Positions 38,220-48,045 are shown, counted from the stretch's first letter. The stretch is DNA of 64,000 bases from Acetomicrobium flavidum (GCF_900129645.1 NZ_FSQZ01000001.1:1760001-1824000), one strand, 5' to 3'. The notes: generated by a model not told the origin, from the sequence alone. A program made the numbers and translations.

Positions 38220-39461
38220 GTGGCTAAGGTAAAAAAATTACGATGCGTGCTTTGCGGAAGAGAATTTGACCCAAAAAGCGATGTCTTTACATGCCCCGAT
38301 TGCGGGCCCGATGGTACCCTGGACGTACTCTACGATTACGATGATGTAAGGCAGAAATTTACACCCGAGGCTTTAGCTAAAAATAAAGAAAGAAGCATCT
38401 CCCGATACATAGAGCTTCTTCCTCTAAGCGACCCGGCCTTTTTCCCAAACCTGAAGGTCGGTTGCTCACCGCTTTATGAAAGCACCTATTGGGCAAAAAA
38501 GCTGGGGGTTAAACAGGTCCTGATAAAAGACGATGGAAGAAACCCAACTGCTTCCTTTAAGGACAGGGCAAGCTTTATAGGCGTGGCCAAGGCCAAAGAG
38601 AAGGGCGCTACATCCATAGCGTGCGCCTCTACGGGTAACGCCGCAAGCTCTCTGGCAGGATGCGCTGCCGTCGCAGGGCTTGACTGCTACATATTCGTGC
38701 CCGAGAAGGCCCCGGTAAACAAGGTGACACAGCTTTTAATCTACGGGGCCAAGGTCTTTTTGGTAAAGGGTACCTACGAGGATGCCTTTAAGCTCGCCGT
38801 GAAGGCCATAGATGCTTACGGCTGGTACAACAGAAACAGCGCCATCAATCCCTATCTGGTGGAGGGCAAAAAGACCTGCGGGCTTGAGTTGGCCGAGGAG
38901 CTGTCCTTCGACCTGCCCGACAAGGTGTTCGTCTCGGTAGGCGACGGCTGCATAATAAGCAGCTTTTACAAGGCCTTTTATGACCTAAAACAAATCGGAT
39001 TGATAAGTCACATCCCGCAGCTGATAGGGGTTCAGGCAGAAGGCGCTTGTCCCATATACAAGGCCTTTAAAGAGGGCAAAGACGTCATCGAAAGAAAACC
39101 TACCAACACGTTGGCCGACAGCATAGCCGTGGGCGAACCGCGAAACTGGGCCAAGGCGCTTAGGGCCGTCAGAAACTCCGGTGGCGATATGGTCGCCGTG
39201 TCGGACGACGAGATGCTTGAGGCCATGAGGTTGTTGGCACGCACCAGTGGGGTATTCGGCGAACCTGCAGGCGTGACGGGCTTTGCAGGATTGCTCAAGT
39301 ACGCCCAAACAGGCAAACTGGACAGCCATGAGCGAGTTGCTGTCATCGTTACCGGAAATGGCCTGAAGGACTCAGAAAGCGCAAAAAAGGCTGCAGGCAA
39401 TCCTTTCTTAGTCGAGCCCACGCTTGAGGCAGTAAACCGAGTTCTTGGATCTATGATTTAA
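38220..39461 (+). CDS. threonine synthase-like fold-type II PLP enzyme with N-terminal zinc ribbon
   Basis: A 413-residue enzyme. Two CxxC pairs (C9/C12 and C25/C28) form a small zinc ribbon. The PLP lysine is K114 in NPTASFKDRASF, and the phosphate/PLP loop is ASTGNAASSLAG. By motif it is a threonine synthase (phosphohomoserine to threonine). It lies inside the purine/ureido operon between two YgeY-type genes, with no other threonine gene, and occupies the place where E. coli has the PLP enzyme YgeX (2,3-diaminopropionate ammonia-lyase). A beta-elimination on a diamino or ureido amino acid is therefore an alternative. GTG start with a GGGGAGG site. Confidence 0.78.
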   Translation: MAKVKKLRCVLCGREFDPKSDVFTCPDCGPDGTLDVLYDYDDVRQKFTPEALAKNKERSISRYIELLPLSDPAFFPNLKVGCSPLYESTYWAKKLGVKQVLIKDDGRNPTASFKDRASFIGVAKAKEKGATSIACASTGNAASSLAGCAAVAGLDCYIFVPEKAPVNKVTQLLIYGAKVFLVKGTYEDAFKLAVKAIDAYGWYNRNSAINPYLVEGKKTCGLELAEELSFDLPDKVFVSVGDGCIISSFYKAFYDLKQIGLISHIPQLIGVQAEGACPIYKAFKEGKDVIERKPTNTLADSIAVGEPRNWAKALRAVRNSGGDMVAVSDDEMLEAMRLLARTSGVFGEPAGVTGFAGLLKYAQTGKLDSHERVAVIVTGNGLKDSESAKKAAGNPFLVEPTLEAVNRVLGSMI

Positions 39462-39502
39462 AAATTAATTAAATAAATATAAACGAAAAGGAGAGAGCAA
39501 AG

Positions 39503-40978
39503 TTGATAGACCTTACCGTCAACGAAGAGATACTGAAAAAGGCAGTCGAAAGGGCGAAAGAGAGGGGCATCATCCTTCCGACATTTGAACAGATGAAAGA
39601 CCCGACCAAGATTCCCCAAGCTATTAAGGAAAAGCTTAAGGGTGTAGGCCTTTGGGATGTAAATTCCCTTAACCTTTTTCGCATAACCTGGAAGAACGAG
39701 CCTAAGGAAAAGGGCGGGACATTTGGCAAGGTCAACTACTTCGTGATGCCGCCCGAGATAACCGGAGTAAAGGCCAAGATAGTGGCCTTGGTCGGCAAGT
39801 GGTTTCCCACGGGGGCACACAAAGTAGGCGCGACTTACGGTTGCCTCGTTCCGCGTCTGGTCACCGGACAGTTTGACCCGACCTCCCAAAAGGCAGTCTG
39901 GCCATCTACCGGAAATTACTGCAGGGGTGGAGCCTACAATGCCCAGCTTCTGGGGTGCGACTCCATAGCCATACTTCCTGAGGGCATGAGCAGGGAAAGG
40001 TTTGAATGGCTTAAAAGCGTCGCGGGCGAGATCATAACAACGCCCGGAGGAGAAAGCAACGTCAAGGAGATCTTCGACAAGACCTGGGAATTAAAGCGCA
40101 CCAGGGAGGACGTAGTCGTATTTAACCAGTTCGAGGAGTTTGGAAATCACCTGTGGCATTACGAGGTCACAGGACATGCCATGGAAGAAGTGGTTAATGA
40201 ACTGGCCACTTCCGGAGAAAGGTACTTTGGTGTCGTACTCACATCCGGTTCGGCCGGGACACTTGGTTGCGGCGACTACATGAAGACCCTTTATCCTGAT
40301 AGTAAGATCGCCGTTGGTGAGGCAATGCAGTGCCCGACGCTCCTTTATAACGGCTTTGGCGACCACAGGATCGAAGGCATCGGCGACAAGCACGTTCCCT
40401 GGATCCATAACGTTAAAAATACCGATATGGTCATCGACATCAACGATGAATCCTGCCTGCGCCTGCTTAGGCTTTTCAACGAAGAGGCAGGGAAAAAGTA
40501 CCTTAATTCCATAGGCGTTCCCAGGGAAGTCGCGGATAACCTATCCCTCCTGGGGATCTCGGGAATAGCCAACGTAATAGGTGCCGTGAAGATGGCAAAG
40601 TACTACGGTTTGACGGAACATGACATGGTTTTCACTGTCTTTACGGATTCTGCCGACATGTACCGCTCGAGGGTCCAGGAGATGAACGACCGTGAAGGGG
40701 CTTACGACGAGCGCATGGCGGAAAAGGATCACCACGTTCATATGTTGTCTCAGACTTCCGATTGGATGCTCGAACTTTCCTATTACGACAGATTCCGCAT
40801 TCACAACCTCAAGTACTACACCTGGGTCGAGCAGCAGGGCAAATCGGCCGACGAGCTCAACGCCCAATGGTTCGATTACGACAACTACTGGGGTAGCATA
40901 CACAATATGGCTCCCAAGATAGACGAGCTGATAAGAAAATTCAACGAGAGAACGGGACTTTTAAAGGGTTTGGAATAG
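39503..40978 (+). CDS. uncharacterised fold-type II PLP enzyme, TrpB-like GAHK motif
   Basis: A 491-residue protein. The expected PLP lysine is K107 in KWFPTGAHKVGATYG, a context resembling the GAHK of tryptophan synthase beta. WPSTGNYCRGGAYNAQLLGC (about 133-152) is the substrate/PLP loop and TSGSAGTLGCGDYMKTL (about 249-265) the phosphate-binding loop. A C-terminal extension (from about 400, rich in Asp, His and Trp) is not found in TrpB or cysteine synthase. No named function is known to me. Flanked by the threonine synthase-like gene and ygeY, it probably works on an amino-acid intermediate of purine or ureido breakdown, by beta-elimination or beta-replacement. TTG start at 39503 with a GGAGAG site. 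Confidence 0.78.
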   Translation: MIDLTVNEEILKKAVERAKERGIILPTFEQMKDPTKIPQAIKEKLKGVGLWDVNSLNLFRITWKNEPKEKGGTFGKVNYFVMPPEITGVKAKIVALVGKWFPTGAHKVGATYGCLVPRLVTGQFDPTSQKAVWPSTGNYCRGGAYNAQLLGCDSIAILPEGMSRERFEWLKSVAGEIITTPGGESNVKEIFDKTWELKRTREDVVVFNQFEEFGNHLWHYEVTGHAMEEVVNELATSGERYFGVVLTSGSAGTLGCGDYMKTLYPDSKIAVGEAMQCPTLLYNGFGDHRIEGIGDKHVPWIHNVKNTDMVIDINDESCLRLLRLFNEEAGKKYLNSIGVPREVADNLSLLGISGIANVIGAVKMAKYYGLTEHDMVFTVFTDSADMYRSRVQEMNDREGAYDERMAEKDHHVHMLSQTSDWMLELSYYDRFRIHNLKYYTWVEQQGKSADELNAQWFDYDNYWGSIHNMAPKIDELIRKFNERTGLLKGLE

Positions 40979-41010
40979 CAGATTGAGCAGGCGTGTTAGG
41001 GGGGATCGAC

Positions 41011-42216
41011 GTGGAACTCAGCAAGGAAATCTTATCTAAGGCCGAGGGATATAGGGCCAGCATAAGCAAGTTTTTAAGGGATATCATTGCCCTTCCAAGC
41101 CAAAGCTCGGGCGAGGAGGCGGTGATAAAAAGGATTGCCCAGGAGATGGAACATGTGGGCTTCGACAAAGTGGAGATAGACCCCATGGGAAACGTCCTTG
41201 GGTATGTGGGGAATGGTTCTAACTTGATTGCCATGGATGCTCACATAGATACCGTGGATATAGGAGACCCATCGCTTTGGAAGTTCGATCCCTACAAAGG
41301 TTACGAGGACGAAAAAGTCATAGGCGGCAGGGGCGCAAGCGACCAGAAGGGCGGAATGGCTTCCATGGTCTACGGCGCCAAGATAATGAAAGAACTAGGA
41401 TTACTTGGCGATTGTACCGTGCTAATAACGGGTACCGTTCAGGAGGAGGACTGCGACGGCTTGTGTTGGCAGTACATCATCGAAGAGGACAAGATAAGGC
41501 CCGAGTTCGTCCTTCTTACCGAGCCGACGTCCTGTAAGGTCCATAGGGGTCAACGCGGCAGGATGGAGATAAAGGTTACGACAAAGGGGGTGTCGTGCCA
41601 CGGTTCCGCACCCGAAAGGGGAGATAACGCCATATACAAGATGGCACCCATCATACTTGAGCTTCGAGCCCTCCACGAAAATCTCGCCTACGACGAGTTT
41701 CTGGGCAAGGGAAGTTTAACGGTTTCCGAGATCTTCTTCACGTCACCGTCAAGGTGTGCCGTCGCCGACAGCTGCACCATCTCCATTGACAGGCGTCTGA
41801 CGCACGGGGAGACCTGGCAGGAGGCCTTGGCCCAGGTAAGGAGATTGCCTGCCGTCAAGGCCTGCGGCGCTGAAGTGTCCCTTTATTCCTACTCGCGTCC
41901 CTCCTGGAAAGGGTTGGTCTATCCCACGGACTGCTACTTCCCCACGTGGGTGGTAGAAGAGGACCATCCTGCCTGCAGGACCGTTGTCGAATCCTACAAA
42001 AAGCTTTTTGGCGAAGATCCCATCGTCGACAAGTGGACCTTTTCCACCAATGGAGTTTCCATAATGGGTCGTTACGGCATTCCCTGCGTTGGCTTTGGCC
42101 CGGGACACGAGGACCAGGCACACGCTCCAAATGAAATAACCTGGAAGGACGAGCTGGTGAAGGCTGCTGCCGTTTACGCGGCCGTGCCTTACGTATATTC
42201 AAATCTAAAGAGCTAG
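41011..42216 (+). CDS. ygeY: YgeY selenium metabolism-linked M20 hydrolase
   Basis: A 401-residue enzyme very close in motif and length to E. coli YgeY. It has [13 protein letters not shown] (zinc His and Asp), [34 protein letters not shown] (catalytic Glu pair), [17 protein letters not shown] and [15 protein letters not shown]20 enzymes hydrolyse amide or ureido bonds with two zinc ions. YgeY belongs to the purine cluster reported in gut bacteria, acting on ureido intermediates. GTG 41011 is preferred (AGGGGGG site, 6-base spacing) to GTG 40993. It is followed after 18 bases by ygeW, the same order as in E. coli with YgeX removed. Confidence 0.92.
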   Translation: MELSKEILSKAEGYRASISKFLRDIIALPSQSSGEEAVIKRIAQEMEHVGFDKVEIDPMGNVLGYVGNGSNLIAMDAHIDTVDIGDPSLWKFDPYKGYEDEKVIGGRGASDQKGGMASMVYGAKIMKELGLLGDCTVLITGTVQEEDCDGLCWQYIIEEDKIRPEFVLLTEPTSCKVHRGQRGRMEIKVTTKGVSCHGSAPERGDNAIYKMAPIILELRALHENLAYDEFLGKGSLTVSEIFFTSPSRCAVADSCTISIDRRLTHGETWQEALAQVRRLPAVKACGAEVSLYSYSRPSWKGLVYPTDCYFPTWVVEEDHPACRTVVESYKKLFGEDPIVDKWTFSTNGVSIMGRYGIPCVGFGPGHEDQAHAPNEITWKDELVKAAAVYAAVPYVYSNLKS

Positions 42217-42234
42217 TGTGAGGGGGTAAAAATT

Positions 42235-43218
42235 ATGCAGACGCAGTTTCATAACAAGCATTTTATAACGCTTCAGGAGTGGACCAAGGAAGAGATCGAT
42301 ACCCTTTTGGATGTCTCCTTTGAGCTTAAAAGGCACTTTGCCATGGGAGTTCCGACGCCTTATCTTTCCTATAAGACAATATTTTTGATGTTCTTTGAGC
42401 AATCGACGAGGACGAGAAATTCCATGGAAGCTGGCATCGCCCAGCTGGGAGGACATGCAAACTACCTGGATACCAGCACCATGCAGATTGCCCACGGGGA
42501 ATCGGCCAAGGACACGGCCATAATACTTTCCCGATTTGGGCACGGCATAGCCTGCAGGAACTGCTTCTGGGGCATAGGAAACAAGTACCTGCGGGAGATG
42601 GCTCAATGGGCCACAGTGCCGGTCATTAACCTCCAGTGCGACCTTTACCACCCCATGCAGGTGCTGGCCGACCTGATGACCATCAAAGAAAAGGTCAAAG
42701 ATACCCAGAGGCTTAAGGTCTCGATAATCTGGGCTTACGCCACGACCCACAAAAAACCCATATCGGTGCCACTGAGTCAGATCCTTCTTTTCCCGAGGTA
42801 TGGCATGGACGTGACGCTTGCCTATCCGGAAGGATATGACCTGCCGGATTGGGCCATAAAGCAGGCAGAGGAAAACGCCAAAGCCAACGGCGGAAGCTTA
42901 AGGATCACCCACAACCAGGAAGAGGCTTACGAGGGAGCTCACGTCGTCATCCCCAAAAACTGGGGAGACTGGGTGACGAACCCCGACCCTGCTGTCATCA
43001 ATCCACGCCTTGAGGCCAACAAGCACTGGAAGTGCACCGAGAAGATGATGAGCCTGGCCGACCCGGACGTGATGTACATGCATGCCCTGCCGGCAGACCG
43101 CAAGAACGAGGTCGAAGACAGCGTAATAGACGGACCTCACTCCATAGTCTACGACGAAGCCGAAAACAGGATACACACGGCCAAGGCCGTCATGACCCTG
43201 ACGATGGGTGGAAAGTAA
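42235..43218 (+). CDS. ygeW: YgeW knotted carbamoyltransferase
   Basis: A 327-residue member of the aspartate/ornithine carbamoyltransferase family. The carbamoyl phosphate loop reads FFEQSTRTRNS (about 55-65). LDTSTMQIAHGESAKDTA and LYHPMQVLADLMT (HPxQ) are present, and MHALPADRKNEVEDSV closes the site, as in the knotted YgeW group. E. coli YgeW is somewhat longer. In catabolism it is thought to remove carbamoyl groups from a ureido amino acid as carbamoyl phosphate, which a carbamate kinase could turn into ATP; no such kinase is in the window. GAGGGGG precedes the ATG. Confidence 0.9.
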   Translation: MQTQFHNKHFITLQEWTKEEIDTLLDVSFELKRHFAMGVPTPYLSYKTIFLMFFEQSTRTRNSMEAGIAQLGGHANYLDTSTMQIAHGESAKDTAIILSRFGHGIACRNCFWGIGNKYLREMAQWATVPVINLQCDLYHPMQVLADLMTIKEKVKDTQRLKVSIIWAYATTHKKPISVPLSQILLFPRYGMDVTLAYPEGYDLPDWAIKQAEENAKANGGSLRITHNQEEAYEGAHVVIPKNWGDWVTNPDPAVINPRLEANKHWKCTEKMMSLADPDVMYMHALPADRKNEVEDSVIDGPHSIVYDEAENRIHTAKAVMTLTMGGK

Positions 43219-43244
43219 AAAATTAAGAGGAGGCGAAATAGAGA

Positions 43245-44336
43245 ATGGCTAACCTCAAAGTCAAGATAGCGGGGATGGAGTTTGAAAATCCCTTGATAAT
43301 AGCTGCCGGGCCTCCTTCCAGAAACTACGAGACCATAAAAAGAATGGTGGAGGGCGGAGCAGGTGGCGTAGTTACCAAGACCATATCCGTCAAGGCTGCA
43401 GACGTACCCCGTCCCTGTATGGCCGCCTTTAAGGAGAGCTTCATAAATACCGAGCTCTGGTCAGAACATTCCCCCGAACACTGGCTGAAGGAGGAATACG
43501 GCAAGATATCTGCCCTTCCCGTGCCCATAATAGTAGGCCTGGGCTATACGGCCGAAGAGTTGACGGAGCTTATACCCAAGACCGAACCCTTTGCCGACGC
43601 CTTCGAGCTTTCCACTCACTACGTGGGCCGCGACCTGACTCCTGTGCTAAACACGGTAACGGCTGCAAGGAAGGCCACCAAAAAGCCGATCATCGTAAAG
43701 GTAAGCCCGGGAGTTCCCGATCTGGCTGAACTCGGCAAAAAGCTTGAGGAAGTGGGCGTTGACGCCTTGGCTGCCATAAACTCCGTCGGCCCTGCCCTTC
43801 GCATAGACTTAAAGACGAGCCTTCCTTACATGGGAAGCGACACGGGCTACGGATGGATTTCGGGGCCTGCCATAAAGGGAATCGCCCTTCGACATGTCTT
43901 TGAACTGTCTCGTGCCGTCTCTATACCCGTTATCGGTGTGGGGGGAGTATCAAGCGGCGAAGATGTCGTTGAGATGTTCATGGCAGGAGCATCGGCGGTG
44001 CAGATATGCACGCAGGCGATCCTGGAAGGTCCAAAGGCCTTCAAGAGGATCGCTCAAGAAACGTCGAAGTGGCTTGACGAACACGGCTACTCGTCCCTTG
44101 ATGATATCAAGGGCTTGACCGCCAAGAAGTGGTCTTCCAGAAAAGAACCCCTGGTCAAGGTTACTCCGAGCGTAGACGAGGAAAAGTGCATAGGATGTCA
44201 CAGATGCGAGGAGTCCTGCGTCTACTACGCCATAAAGGTTGGCTCTTCCGGCAAGGCGGGCGTTACTCCCGATGCCTGCTTTGGGTGCGGGCTTTGCTAC
44301 ACGCGTTGCCCGGTCGGCGCCATTACGCTTTCTTAA
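43245..44336 (+). CDS. PreA-like dihydroorotate/dihydropyrimidine dehydrogenase with two [4Fe-4S] motifs
   Basis: A 363-residue protein. The flavin-binding TIM barrel (about 1-285) has ENPLIIAAGPPSRNYETI at the start, SVGPALRI, and IGVGGVSSGEDVVEMFMAGASAVQ near the FMN phosphate site. The C-terminal ferredoxin domain carries CIGCHRCEESC and CFGCGLCYTRCP. The order (barrel, then ferredoxin) is that of PreA, the catalytic subunit of NAD-dependent dihydropyrimidine dehydrogenase, but no PreT partner is adjacent. It may take electrons from ferredoxin to reduce a heterocycle or ureido intermediate. Position between ygeW and the first xanthine dehydrogenase set ties it to purine breakdown. Confidence 0.85.
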   Translation: MANLKVKIAGMEFENPLIIAAGPPSRNYETIKRMVEGGAGGVVTKTISVKAADVPRPCMAAFKESFINTELWSEHSPEHWLKEEYGKISALPVPIIVGLGYTAEELTELIPKTEPFADAFELSTHYVGRDLTPVLNTVTAARKATKKPIIVKVSPGVPDLAELGKKLEEVGVDALAAINSVGPALRIDLKTSLPYMGSDTGYGWISGPAIKGIALRHVFELSRAVSIPVIGVGGVSSGEDVVEMFMAGASAVQICTQAILEGPKAFKRIAQETSKWLDEHGYSSLDDIKGLTAKKWSSRKEPLVKVTPSVDEEKCIGCHRCEESCVYYAIKVGSSGKAGVTPDACFGCGLCYTRCPVGAITLS

Positions 44337-44342
44337 ACACCT

Positions 44343-44380
44343 GCATTAGCCCTGTAGGCCCAATGCTGCAGGGCTAATGC
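44343..44380 (+). other. perfect hairpin before the first xanthine dehydrogenase set
   Basis: A 12-bp perfect stem (44343-44354 with 44369-44380) and a 14-base loop, without a T run after it. It starts six bases after the PreA-like stop. It could be a partial terminator, an RNA-stability element or a binding site. Confidence 0.6.
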
Positions 44381-44401
44381 AAGGCCAGAGGAGGAAGAGA
44401 T

Positions 44402-46690
44402 ATGTTTAGCACGGTAAATAAGCCCGCAGAGAGGGTCGACGCCTACGAAAAGGTGACGGGAAGGGCGAAGTACGGAGCTGACCTTCAGTTTGCCGGGATG
44501 CTTTACGGCAAGGTGCTTCGGGCAAAGCAACCTTCGGCAAGGATAAAAAGCATTAACGTGGAGAAAGCTCGCGCCATACCGGGCGTATGGGCCGTTATGA
44601 CGGCTCAAGACGTTCCCTGCAATGAAATAGGCGTCATCATTCAGGATCAGCAAGTCCTGGCCAAGGAACGCATTTACTACATAGGCGACGGCGTAGCCAT
44701 GGTGGCTGCCGAATCCCTTGACGTTGCCGCCAAGGCCTTGGAATCCATAGAAGTCGAATACGAAGAAATGGGCGGAATTTTCGATCCCCTAGTGTCAAAG
44801 GAAAGCGATCCTATACATCCCGAAAGAGCCAGCAATGAAGTGGTACACCATAAATTGAGAAAGGGCAACGTCGATGAGGGCTTTGCTGGAAGCGATGTCA
44901 TCATCGAAAGAGAGTACGAGACGCAGTTCGTGGAGCATAGCTACATAGAGCCCGAGGCCGTCGTGACAGTCCCTCACGAAAACGGAAGCCTGGTGACGAT
45001 CTATGGTTCAGTTCAAAACGTCTTTGCTACCAGGGATGCCGTAGCGAGGTGTCTTAAGGCTGACCTGAGCAAGGTAAGGGTCGTTCAAAACCACATAGGC
45101 GGCAGCTTTGGCGGCAAAGATGAGGTCGTATCCGCCATGGCCTGCAGGGCAGCCCTTTTGGCCTTAAAGACCGACAGGCCCGTTAAGATGGTAAATACCA
45201 GGGAAGAGTCCATAGTCGAAAGCTATAAAAGACATCCCTATAAGATGAAATATAAGGTAGGAGCTACTAAGGACGGCAAGCTGATGGCCATGGAGATCGA
45301 GGCCGTCGCCGACGGTGGAGCTTACGCTTGCCAGACCCCGTTCGTCACGTGGAGGTCGGTTGTCCAGGCGACGGGACCTTACGAAGTGCCCAACGTCAAG
45401 ACCGACACCTACGGCTACTACACGAACAACATATATACAGGCGCCATGCGCGGTTACGGATCCCCTCAGGTGATATTTGCAAACGAGTCTCTGATGGACG
45501 AGCTGGCCCAGGAACTCGGCATAACTCCGCTTGAGATAAGGCTTAAAAATATCTTAAAGAACGGTTCGGTGACGGCAAGCGGACAGAAGCTTGATCGCCA
45601 CGAGGTAAGCCTTGCTGAAGTCATGAAAAAGGCCGCAGAGGCCATAGGCTACGAGGAAAAATACAAAGAATACAGCAAACCCCAAAGGGGCGACAAGCGC
45701 AGAGGTATAGGCATGGCCATAAGCTTCAGAGGATGCAGCTTGGGCGCTGAAGCCGTTGACGGTGCCGGAACGGTTTTGTCCATTCAGAAGGACGGAAGCG
45801 TTTACCTTTACAGTGGTTTGGCAGAAAACGGCCAGGGGCTTAAGACCACCTTCTGCCAGATTGCGGCGGAAGAGCTCGGCATAGACATGAAGCATATAAC
45901 CTTCCTCGAGGCCAATGCCTTGATCTCGCCGGACAGCGGCTCCACCGTAGCATCGCGCTCCACCTTAGTGGGAGGAAACTCTGTCCTAAACGCTGCAATG
46001 AGGGCAAGGAAGGCCTTATCCGAGTTCTTGGCAGGCCAATATAACGTGCCTGCCGAAGGCCTGATCTTCAAAGACAGCAATATTTTTACCCCTGACGGCA
46101 AGAAGCTGATTTCCTTCGCCGAGGCTGCGAACAAAGCTTTTTGGGCCGGCGTTCAACTGTCTCATGTCGGATGGTACGTGGCGCCAAGCATCCACTGGGA
46201 CGAGGAGGAAGGAAGGGGCAATCCCTACTTCACCTACGTCTACGGCTGTCAGATAGCCGAGGTCGAGGTAGACATGGGGACGGGCGAGGTAACGGTCTTG
46301 AACATGGCGGCCGCCCACGATGTGGGGCGGGCGATAAATCCTGAGATGTTGAAAGGGCAGATATACGGGGGAGTTATGATGGGCCTGGGTTATGGCATCA
46401 TGGAAGAGGTGGAGACCGACGAAGGTTATATCGCGAACATCAACTTTGACGAATACATAATTCCCACCTCTAAGGACATGCCCAACATAATCCCCATAAT
46501 CGTCGAAAATCCAGACCCCGACGGACCTTTTGGCGCAAAATCCATTGGGGAGCCTACGCTTGAGCTTGGGGCAGCTGCCATAGCCAACGCAATCGCTCAG
46601 GCTACCGGCAGGAGGATAAGGTCATTGCCGTTAAATTTGGAGAGGGTGCTTTTGGGCCACCCCTTGAAGAAAGGACGTGGCAGGAAATGA
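44402..46690 (+). CDS. xdhA: xanthine dehydrogenase-type molybdenum hydroxylase, large subunit (set 1)
   Basis: A 762-residue large subunit. The molybdopterin-cytosine motifs GGSFGGKDE (about 239-247) and GAMRGYGSPQ (about 342-351) are present, and the active-site Glu lies in GAKSIGEPTLELGAA near the C-terminus. It hydroxylates purines or related heterocycles using water, with electrons leaving via FeS and FAD subunits. It belongs with the two genes downstream: FAD and FeS genes follow, with an ATGA overlap to the FAD gene. Some relatives carry a labile selenium atom at molybdenum; sequence alone cannot show this. An AGGAGGAAG site precedes the ATG. Confidence 0.93.
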   Translation: MFSTVNKPAERVDAYEKVTGRAKYGADLQFAGMLYGKVLRAKQPSARIKSINVEKARAIPGVWAVMTAQDVPCNEIGVIIQDQQVLAKERIYYIGDGVAMVAAESLDVAAKALESIEVEYEEMGGIFDPLVSKESDPIHPERASNEVVHHKLRKGNVDEGFAGSDVIIEREYETQFVEHSYIEPEAVVTVPHENGSLVTIYGSVQNVFATRDAVARCLKADLSKVRVVQNHIGGSFGGKDEVVSAMACRAALLALKTDRPVKMVNTREESIVESYKRHPYKMKYKVGATKDGKLMAMEIEAVADGGAYACQTPFVTWRSVVQATGPYEVPNVKTDTYGYYTNNIYTGAMRGYGSPQVIFANESLMDELAQELGITPLEIRLKNILKNGSVTASGQKLDRHEVSLAEVMKKAAEAIGYEEKYKEYSKPQRGDKRRGIGMAISFRGCSLGAEAVDGAGTVLSIQKDGSVYLYSGLAENGQGLKTTFCQIAAEELGIDMKHITFLEANALISPDSGSTVASRSTLVGGNSVLNAAMRARKALSEFLAGQYNVPAEGLIFKDSNIFTPDGKKLISFAEAANKAFWAGVQLSHVGWYVAPSIHWDEEEGRGNPYFTYVYGCQIAEVEVDMGTGEVTVLNMAAAHDVGRAINPEMLKGQIYGGVMMGLGYGIMEEVETDEGYIANINFDEYIIPTSKDMPNIIPIIVENPDPDGPFGAKSIGEPTLELGAAAIANAIAQATGRRIRSLPLNLERVLLGHPLKKGRGRK

Positions 46691-47562
46691 TAGATTACGA
46701 ATTCTTAAAGGCGCATTCCCTAAACGAGGCACTGGATTACCTTGGTTCCCGCGAAGGTGTTAAGGTCATCGCCGGTGGAACGGACCTGTTGGTGGACATC
46801 AGGAAGGAAAATGCACGCGCGAAGGGTTTCAAGTATTTGTTGGACATAAGCGGATTAAAGGAATTGAAGTTCATCGAAGAAAGAAAGGACTGCGTGGCGA
46901 TAGGTGCTTTATCCACTCATACGATGCTTGTGGAGTCTCCCGTAATTAATAAACACTTTCCCCTGTTGGCCTCCGCTGCCAAGACCATAGGTTCCACCCA
47001 GATAAGAAACAGAGGCACCGTGGGGGGGAATATCAATAACGCCTCACCCGCCGCCGACCTGCTTCCTCCTCTCATTGCCCTAAAGGCACATGTGAAACTG
47101 CGTACTTTAAATGGCGAAAGAAAGCTTCCACTGGACGAGTTTTTGGCCGGTCCCTACAGGACGAACCGTCAAAGCGGGGAAATGATGACTGAAGTATGTG
47201 TGCCCTTACTTGGTGAAGGTTATTTTACTAACTTTCAAAAGATAGGAAGAAGAAAGGCCATGAACATAGCCAGGCTTAATCTCGCGGTCGTCTTGGGCAT
47301 AAAGGACGATACAATCTTTGACCCTAGAATTGTGCCGGGCGCAGCGACAGCATACCCGATTCACTTCGGCAAGACCGAGGAAGCGATCGCCGGCAAAAGG
47401 ATTGACGAAATTGATCCAGCAAAGATAGGCGAAATGGCAAGCGAGGAGATGATCTCTGCCACGGGCGTTCGCTGGTCCACGCCTTACAAGCGCATAGCCC
47501 TGGCAAGCCTGGTAAAGCGCGCCTTGGAGACGATTTTTACGGAGGCGAATGCCGATGAGTAA
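46687..47562 (+). CDS. xdhB: xanthine dehydrogenase FAD-binding subunit (set 1)
   Basis: A 291-residue CoxM/XdhB-type subunit. FAD pyrophosphate motifs AGGTDLLVDI (about 31-40) and TVGGNINNASPAADLLPPL (about 116-134) are intact. It takes electrons from the [2Fe-2S] subunit and passes them to an acceptor such as ferredoxin or NAD. It overlaps the large-subunit stop by 4 bases and the FeS gene start by 8 bases, indicating strict co-expression. Confidence 0.93.
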   Translation: MIDYEFLKAHSLNEALDYLGSREGVKVIAGGTDLLVDIRKENARAKGFKYLLDISGLKELKFIEERKDCVAIGALSTHTMLVESPVINKHFPLLASAAKTIGSTQIRNRGTVGGNINNASPAADLLPPLIALKAHVKLRTLNGERKLPLDEFLAGPYRTNRQSGEMMTEVCVPLLGEGYFTNFQKIGRRKAMNIARLNLAVVLGIKDDTIFDPRIVPGAATAYPIHFGKTEEAIAGKRIDEIDPAKIGEMASEEMISATGVRWSTPYKRIALASLVKRALETIFTEANADE

Positions 47563-48034
47563 TATCGAAGTCACCATCACCGTAAATGGGACGAAACATC
47601 GCCTTACAGTCGGGCCGAAGGAAAGGCTGCTTGACACCTTGCGGGAGCGTCTTCACCTTACGGGCACGAAGGAAGGTTGCGGCGTCGGGGAATGCGGAGC
47701 CTGTACGGTAATACTTGACGGTGAGGCGGTGCATTCCTGCATGGTCTTGACGGCTCAAGCCGACGGAAGCGAGGTCCTTACCGTCGAAGGCTTGGAGGTC
47801 GACGGACGCCTTCATCCGCTGCAGGAAGCGTTTATAAAGCATCACGCCGTACAGTGCGGATTTTGCACGCCCGGCATGCTCATGTCCGCCAAGGCCTTGC
47901 TCGACAAAAACCCAAACCCTACCAGGGAGGAGATAAAGACCGCCATAGAGGGAAACTTGTGCCGCTGTACTGGGTATGAGCAGATCATAGAGGCGATAGA
48001 AAGCGTGGCAAAGGAGCCTCATATAAATCGCTAA
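47555..48034 (+). CDS. xdhC: xanthine dehydrogenase [2Fe-2S] subunit (set 1)
   Basis: A 159-residue two-cluster subunit. The plant-type cluster is CGVGECGACTVILDGEAVHSC; the helical cluster is QCGFCTPGM with CRCTGY. ATG 47555 is better spaced from GGAGG (47541-47545) than ATG 47549. It completes the first hydroxylase set (large, FAD, FeS), the gene order of E. coli XdhABC. A perfect hairpin follows the stop after 11 bases. Confidence 0.93.
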   Translation: MSNIEVTITVNGTKHRLTVGPKERLLDTLRERLHLTGTKEGCGVGECGACTVILDGEAVHSCMVLTAQADGSEVLTVEGLEVDGRLHPLQEAFIKHHAVQCGFCTPGMLMSAKALLDKNPNPTREEIKTAIEGNLCRCTGYEQIIEAIESVAKEPHINR

Positions 48035-48045
48035 CCTTTGATCGG

